From assembly GCA_030038645.1 (NCBI GenBank), contig JASHSR010000240.1, positions 1 to 9,055 of the forward strand: a DNA stretch of 9,055 nucleotides, given 5' to 3'. The position numbers were made by a program, and so were the translations under genes. Shown piece by piece: positions 6,526 through 9,055 of this stretch. Source of the DNA: Gammaproteobacteria bacterium (GTDB lineage: Bacteria; Pseudomonadota; Gammaproteobacteria; Steroidobacterales; Steroidobacteraceae). The notes under the pieces are model-generated. The model ran no database searches. It worked only from the letters and a program-made list of their open reading frames with translations, and was not told the origin of the DNA. How positions within the stretch are numbered: the first letter of the stretch is position 1; every line of letters begins with the position of its first letter.

Positions 6526-6537
6526 GGCCCGCGGCGC

Positions 6538-7446
6538 TCAGCCGAGCGCTTCGCGCAGCTCCGCGATCTCCTCCGCGGATTCGGCGATGAGCGTCTCGCA
6601 GAGGGCGCGATTCAGCTGCAGCCGTGCGACGGGACGCACGCTGTTCAGGCGGGCCTCGAGCAGATCGGGCTGATTCTGATACACCGCGATGAGGGTCGCG
6701 GCGACGAGGACGTCGCTCAGTGAAGCGGTGGGCCGCGGCTCCCGGGCGAAGTCCTCCGAGTCGCGCACGGCCTGCACGATCTCCTCCGCGATGCCCCAGT
6801 GCTCGAGCAGCGCGCAGGCGATGCCGAGATGCCAGTCGCGCTCGATGGCCTGGTAGCTCGCGACATCGGCGAACAGCGTCCGATGGCGGCTCGCGCGCGT
6901 GAGGATGTAGAGCCGCCCGATCCCGTGCAGGATGCCGGCGAGGAGCGCGGTATCCGCGCTCAAGTGGCGCGCGCATCGCCGTGCGATCACGTAGCAGAGG
7001 CTCGCCACGAGCACGCTGCGCTGCCACAGCGTGTCGAGCGGCTTCTCGAGCCCGCGCAGCATCGGCGACTTGCGCAGCTGCTGCACGGCGAAGGCGATCG
7101 TGGTGCCGCGCACGACGTTCAGGCCGACGCGCAGGATCGCGGTGCGCAGGTCCGCGACGGGCTTGCCGGCCGGATTGAGCGCGACCGAGTTGGCCATCTG
7201 CAGCAGCCGCGCCGCGATCACGGGCTCGGCGCCGACGACTCGCGCGACTTTATCCGTCGAGACGTTCTCATCGGCCAGCGCGTGGCGGACGCGCGCGACG
7301 ATCTCGGGGAAACCGGGGAGGTCGACCTGGCCGCTCGAGAGCTCGCTCGCCAGGGACTGCACGAACAGAAAGGCATCTTGCGCGGCGGTCGCCCCTGGGG
7401 ACGGCTGCGGGGACGGGGGGCTCGGGGAGGGCTGCGCGGCGCTCAC
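6538..7446 (-). CDS. HDOD-domain signalling protein (second of tandem pair)
   Basis: This 302-residue protein carries an HDOD domain, a non-catalytic relative of HD phosphohydrolases found in bacterial signalling proteins and in some cases tied to motility or stress control. The domain covers about residues 40-235: VDLPGFPEIVARVRHALADE (41-60), AEPVIAARLLQMANSVALNP (73-92), LRTAILRVGLNVVRG, and AGILHGIGRLYILTRA (170-185). Where a true HD enzyme has HD this reads H174-G175, and the usual upstream His of the W-x-H-S motif is Arg (LWQRSV), so hydrolysis is unlikely. The N-terminal tail is Pro/Ser-rich (PSPSPPSPQPSPG, residues 6-18); no membrane segment or other domain is seen. The start is GTG 7446 with a weak GAGAG site at 7454-7458, 20 nt after the paralogue's stop. 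The target or ligand is unknown. Confidence 0.88.
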   Translation of the reverse strand: MSAAQPSPSPPSPQPSPGATAAQDAFLFVQSLASELSSGQVDLPGFPEIVARVRHALADENVSTDKVARVVGAEPVIAARLLQMANSVALNPAGKPVADLRTAILRVGLNVVRGTTIAFAVQQLRKSPMLRGLEKPLDTLWQRSVLVASLCYVIARRCARHLSADTALLAGILHGIGRLYILTRASRHRTLFADVASYQAIERDWHLGIACALLEHWGIAEEIVQAVRDSEDFAREPRPTASLSDVLVAATLIAVYQNQPDLLEARLNSVRPVARLQLNRALCETLIAESAEEIAELREALG

Positions 7447-7466
7447 TTCAGTGCTCTCGCGGCGGC

Positions 7467-8396
7467 TCAGCTGCCGAGCGCCTGCTGCATGGCCGCGACC
7501 TCGTCGGCCGACTCGCCGATCAGCTTCCGGTACGCGGCGCCGTCGAGCTGCATGCGCCGGCAGGCGGCGACGCCTTGCATGTTGAGCTCGATGGCGTCGG
7601 GATGGTCCTGGTACGAGACGATGAGGTACGCGACCGACAGCACGTCGGTGAGGTCAGGCGGTCCGCGGTGCTCGCGCTCGTTGTTCTCGAACTCGCTGAC
7701 GGCGCAGACGATCTCCTCGGCCATCTCCCAGTTCTCGAGCAGCGCCTTGGCGATGCTCGTGTGCCAGTCGCGCACGATCGCCCCGTAGGCGCTCGCATTG
7801 GCGAAGAGCTGCGGGTGCTGCTTCGCGCGGGTGAGGATGTAGAGCTCGCCGATCCCGTGCAGCAGGCCTGCGAGCAGCGCCGTATCCGGATTGACTCGGG
7901 AGAAGCGCTTCGCGAGGACGTGCGACATCGCCGCCGTGGCGGCGCTGCGCCGCCACAGCACATCGAGCGGCTTCTCGAGCCCTTGCAGCGCGTCGGCCTT
8001 CTTCAGCTGCGACATCGCGAACGCGACGGCGGCCGTGCGCACCATGTTGAATCCCAGGCGGGCGACGGCCGTGCGCAGGTCCGTGACGGCCTTGCCGCTG
8101 AAGTTCAGGGCGGCGGAATTGGCGATCTGCAGCAGCCGCGCGGCGAGCGCGGGCTCCGAGCTCACCACCCGCACGATCTTCTCCGGCGTCGCGTTCTCGT
8201 CCGCGAGCGCTTGGCGCACCCGCGGCACGATGTCCGGGAAGCTCGGCAGGTCGACCTTGCCGCCCGAGAGCTCCGCGGCGAGCGATTGCACGAAGGCGAA
8301 GGCGGCGGAATCAATGCCGCCGGGCGCGGCCGTGCCGCCGCCCTCCGGCTCGCCCACCCCGCTCTCGTGCGGCTCCGCTTGCCTTGTGCTCGCCAT
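7467..8396 (-). CDS. HDOD-domain signalling protein (first of tandem pair)
   Basis: This 309-residue HDOD protein aligns with its downstream neighbour across the whole domain with essentially no gaps and is clearly a tandem paralogue. Shared blocks include FVQSLAAELSGGKVDLPSFP (35-54), EPALAARLLQIANSAALNFS (81-100), GLEKPLDVLWRRS and AGLLHGIGELYILTRAKQH (176-194). As in the neighbour, the HD pair is H180-G181 and the earlier His is Arg (LWRRS), so catalysis is not expected. The C-terminal part (about 240-309) has no recognised domain. The N-terminal tail is Gly/Glu-rich and unlike the paralogue's Pro/Ser tail. A strong AAGGAGG ribosome site lies 4 nt before ATG 8396, and the cheB stop is 27 nt upstream, so it is read with cheB. 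A motility or chemotaxis role is inferred from location. Confidence 0.88.
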   Translation of the reverse strand: MASTRQAEPHESGVGEPEGGGTAAPGGIDSAAFAFVQSLAAELSGGKVDLPSFPDIVPRVRQALADENATPEKIVRVVSSEPALAARLLQIANSAALNFSGKAVTDLRTAVARLGFNMVRTAAVAFAMSQLKKADALQGLEKPLDVLWRRSAATAAMSHVLAKRFSRVNPDTALLAGLLHGIGELYILTRAKQHPQLFANASAYGAIVRDWHTSIAKALLENWEMAEEIVCAVSEFENNEREHRGPPDLTDVLSVAYLIVSYQDHPDAIELNMQGVAACRRMQLDGAAYRKLIGESADEVAAMQQALGS

Positions 8397-8423
8397 CGTG
8401 CCTCCTTATGTCCACTTACCTTA

Positions 8424-9055
8424 TCAAGCCGAGCGGGCCTCGCGCGTGAAGTCCATCGCAGCGACGAGCTCGCACACCGCGGTGGCGACCTGCTGCAGGG
8501 CGATCACGTGCTGGACCGCCCCGAGGGAGACGGCCTCGCCGGGCATGCCCCAGACGACACTGCTCGCCTCGTCCTGGGCGACCGTGCGGCTGCCCGACTG
8601 ACGCATCTCGAGCAGGCCGCGCGCGCCGTCCTTGCCCATGCCCGTGAGGAGCAGTCCGATCGCATTGCGGCCCGCGCACTGCGCGACCGAGCGGAACAGC
8701 ACGTCCACGGAGGGCTTGTGGCGGTTGACGGGCTCGCCGTCGTCGAGCTTGCAGACGTAGCGCGCTCCGTCGCGCTCGACCTTCAGATGCCGGTCGCCGG
8801 GGGCGATGTACACATGGCCCGCGAGCACCTGCTGGCCGTCTTCCGCCTCGTAGACGGTCATCCGGCAGCAGTCGTTCATGCGCCTCGCGAACGGCGTGCT
8901 GAACGCCTTCGGGATGTGCTGGGCGATGACGATGCCGGGGGCGTCGGGCGGCAGGCCCATCAGGACCTGCTTGATCGCCTCGGTCCCGCCGGTGGAGGCG
9001 CCGATCGCGATGATCCGGTCGGTCGTGCGCATCAAGCCCGCGCCCACGCCGAGCC
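8424..9055 (-). CDS. cheB: Chemotaxis response-regulator methylesterase CheB (5' part off window edge)
   Basis: CheB removes methyl groups from (and deamidates) glutamyl sites on chemoreceptors, resetting the signal for adaptation; phosphorylation of an N-terminal receiver domain by CheA activates it. Visible here is the C-terminal esterase domain. Counting from ATG 9032, the catalytic triad is Ser13 in [11 protein letters not shown], His39 in [11 protein letters not shown] and Asp135 in [14 protein letters not shown]. Other hallmarks are [25 protein letters not shown] and [16 protein letters not shown]. The frame stays open upstream to the window edge (LGVGAGL before the Met). Comparison with E. 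coli CheB (active Ser at 164) suggests about 150 residues, including the receiver domain, lie outside, so ATG 9032 and GTG 9047 are probably internal. A stand-alone esterase cannot be fully excluded. The tandem HDOD genes follow. Confidence 0.95.
   Translation of the reverse strand, partial: LGVGAGLMRTTDRIIAIGASTGGTEAIKQVLMGLPPDAPGIVIAQHIPKAFSTPFARRMNDCCRMTVYEAEDGQQVLAGHVYIAPGDRHLKVERDGARYVCKLDDGEPVNRHKPSVDVLFRSVAQCAGRNAIGLLLTGMGKDGARGLLEMRQSGSRTVAQDEASSVVWGMPGEAVSLGAVQHVIALQQVATAVCELVAAMDFTREARSA

Noticed and set aside
1..9055. CRISPR arrays, tRNA/rRNA genes, insertion sequences, phage or transfer signs
   Set aside because: No regularly spaced repeats, transposase or integrase frames, terminal inverted repeats or tRNA-like cloverleaf were seen, and base composition is uniform across the window.

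Overview
This window is a slice of a flagellar and chemotaxis locus from a GC-rich, Gram-negative bacterium. Sigma-54 promoters drive the flagellar structural genes and a sigma-28 promoter drives the anti-sigma factor. That hierarchy, plus a periplasmic P-ring chaperone (FlgA) and FlgM/FlgN, fits a gammaproteobacterium with one polar-type flagellar system. A high-GC lineage such as the Xanthomonadales, Nevskiales or Steroidobacterales is plausible, but that is inference; no 16S or other taxonomic marker is present.

Layout. Bases 1-4520 (minus strand) hold the proximal rod and hook operon flgB-flgC-flgD-flgE-flgF-flgG. It is read right to left, and flgG runs off the left edge about a dozen residues before its usual end. 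Bases 4521-4737 are a divergent control region. It has one clear sigma-54 promoter facing flgB, another facing flgA, and a perfect 8-bp inverted repeat near the middle. Bases 4738-6418 (plus strand) hold flgA-flgN-flgM, with a near-perfect sigma-28 (FliA) promoter directly before flgM. Bases 6419-6537 are a short, very GC-rich convergent spacer. Bases 6538-9055 (minus strand) hold a second operon: the methylesterase domain of cheB, whose 5' part is off the right edge, then two tandem HDOD-domain paralogues. No gene-free stretch exceeds 300 bases.

How the genes work together. FlgB, FlgC, FlgF and FlgG build the rod, FlgD caps the growing hook and FlgE is the hook subunit. FlgA helps assemble the P ring in the periplasm, and FlgN chaperones the hook-junction proteins. 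FlgM holds sigma-28 inactive until the hook-basal body is finished. CheB resets chemoreceptor methylation. The HDOD pair is probably a set of non-catalytic signalling or regulatory proteins linked to motility, but their exact job cannot be read from sequence.

The coding content is mostly well-known flagellar machinery. I see no sign of a wholly new system. The items most worth a second look are the inverted repeat shared by the divergent sigma-54 promoters, the flgA-flgN-flgM order with its internal sigma-28 promoter, and the tandem HDOD proteins that have lost HD-domain metal ligands.
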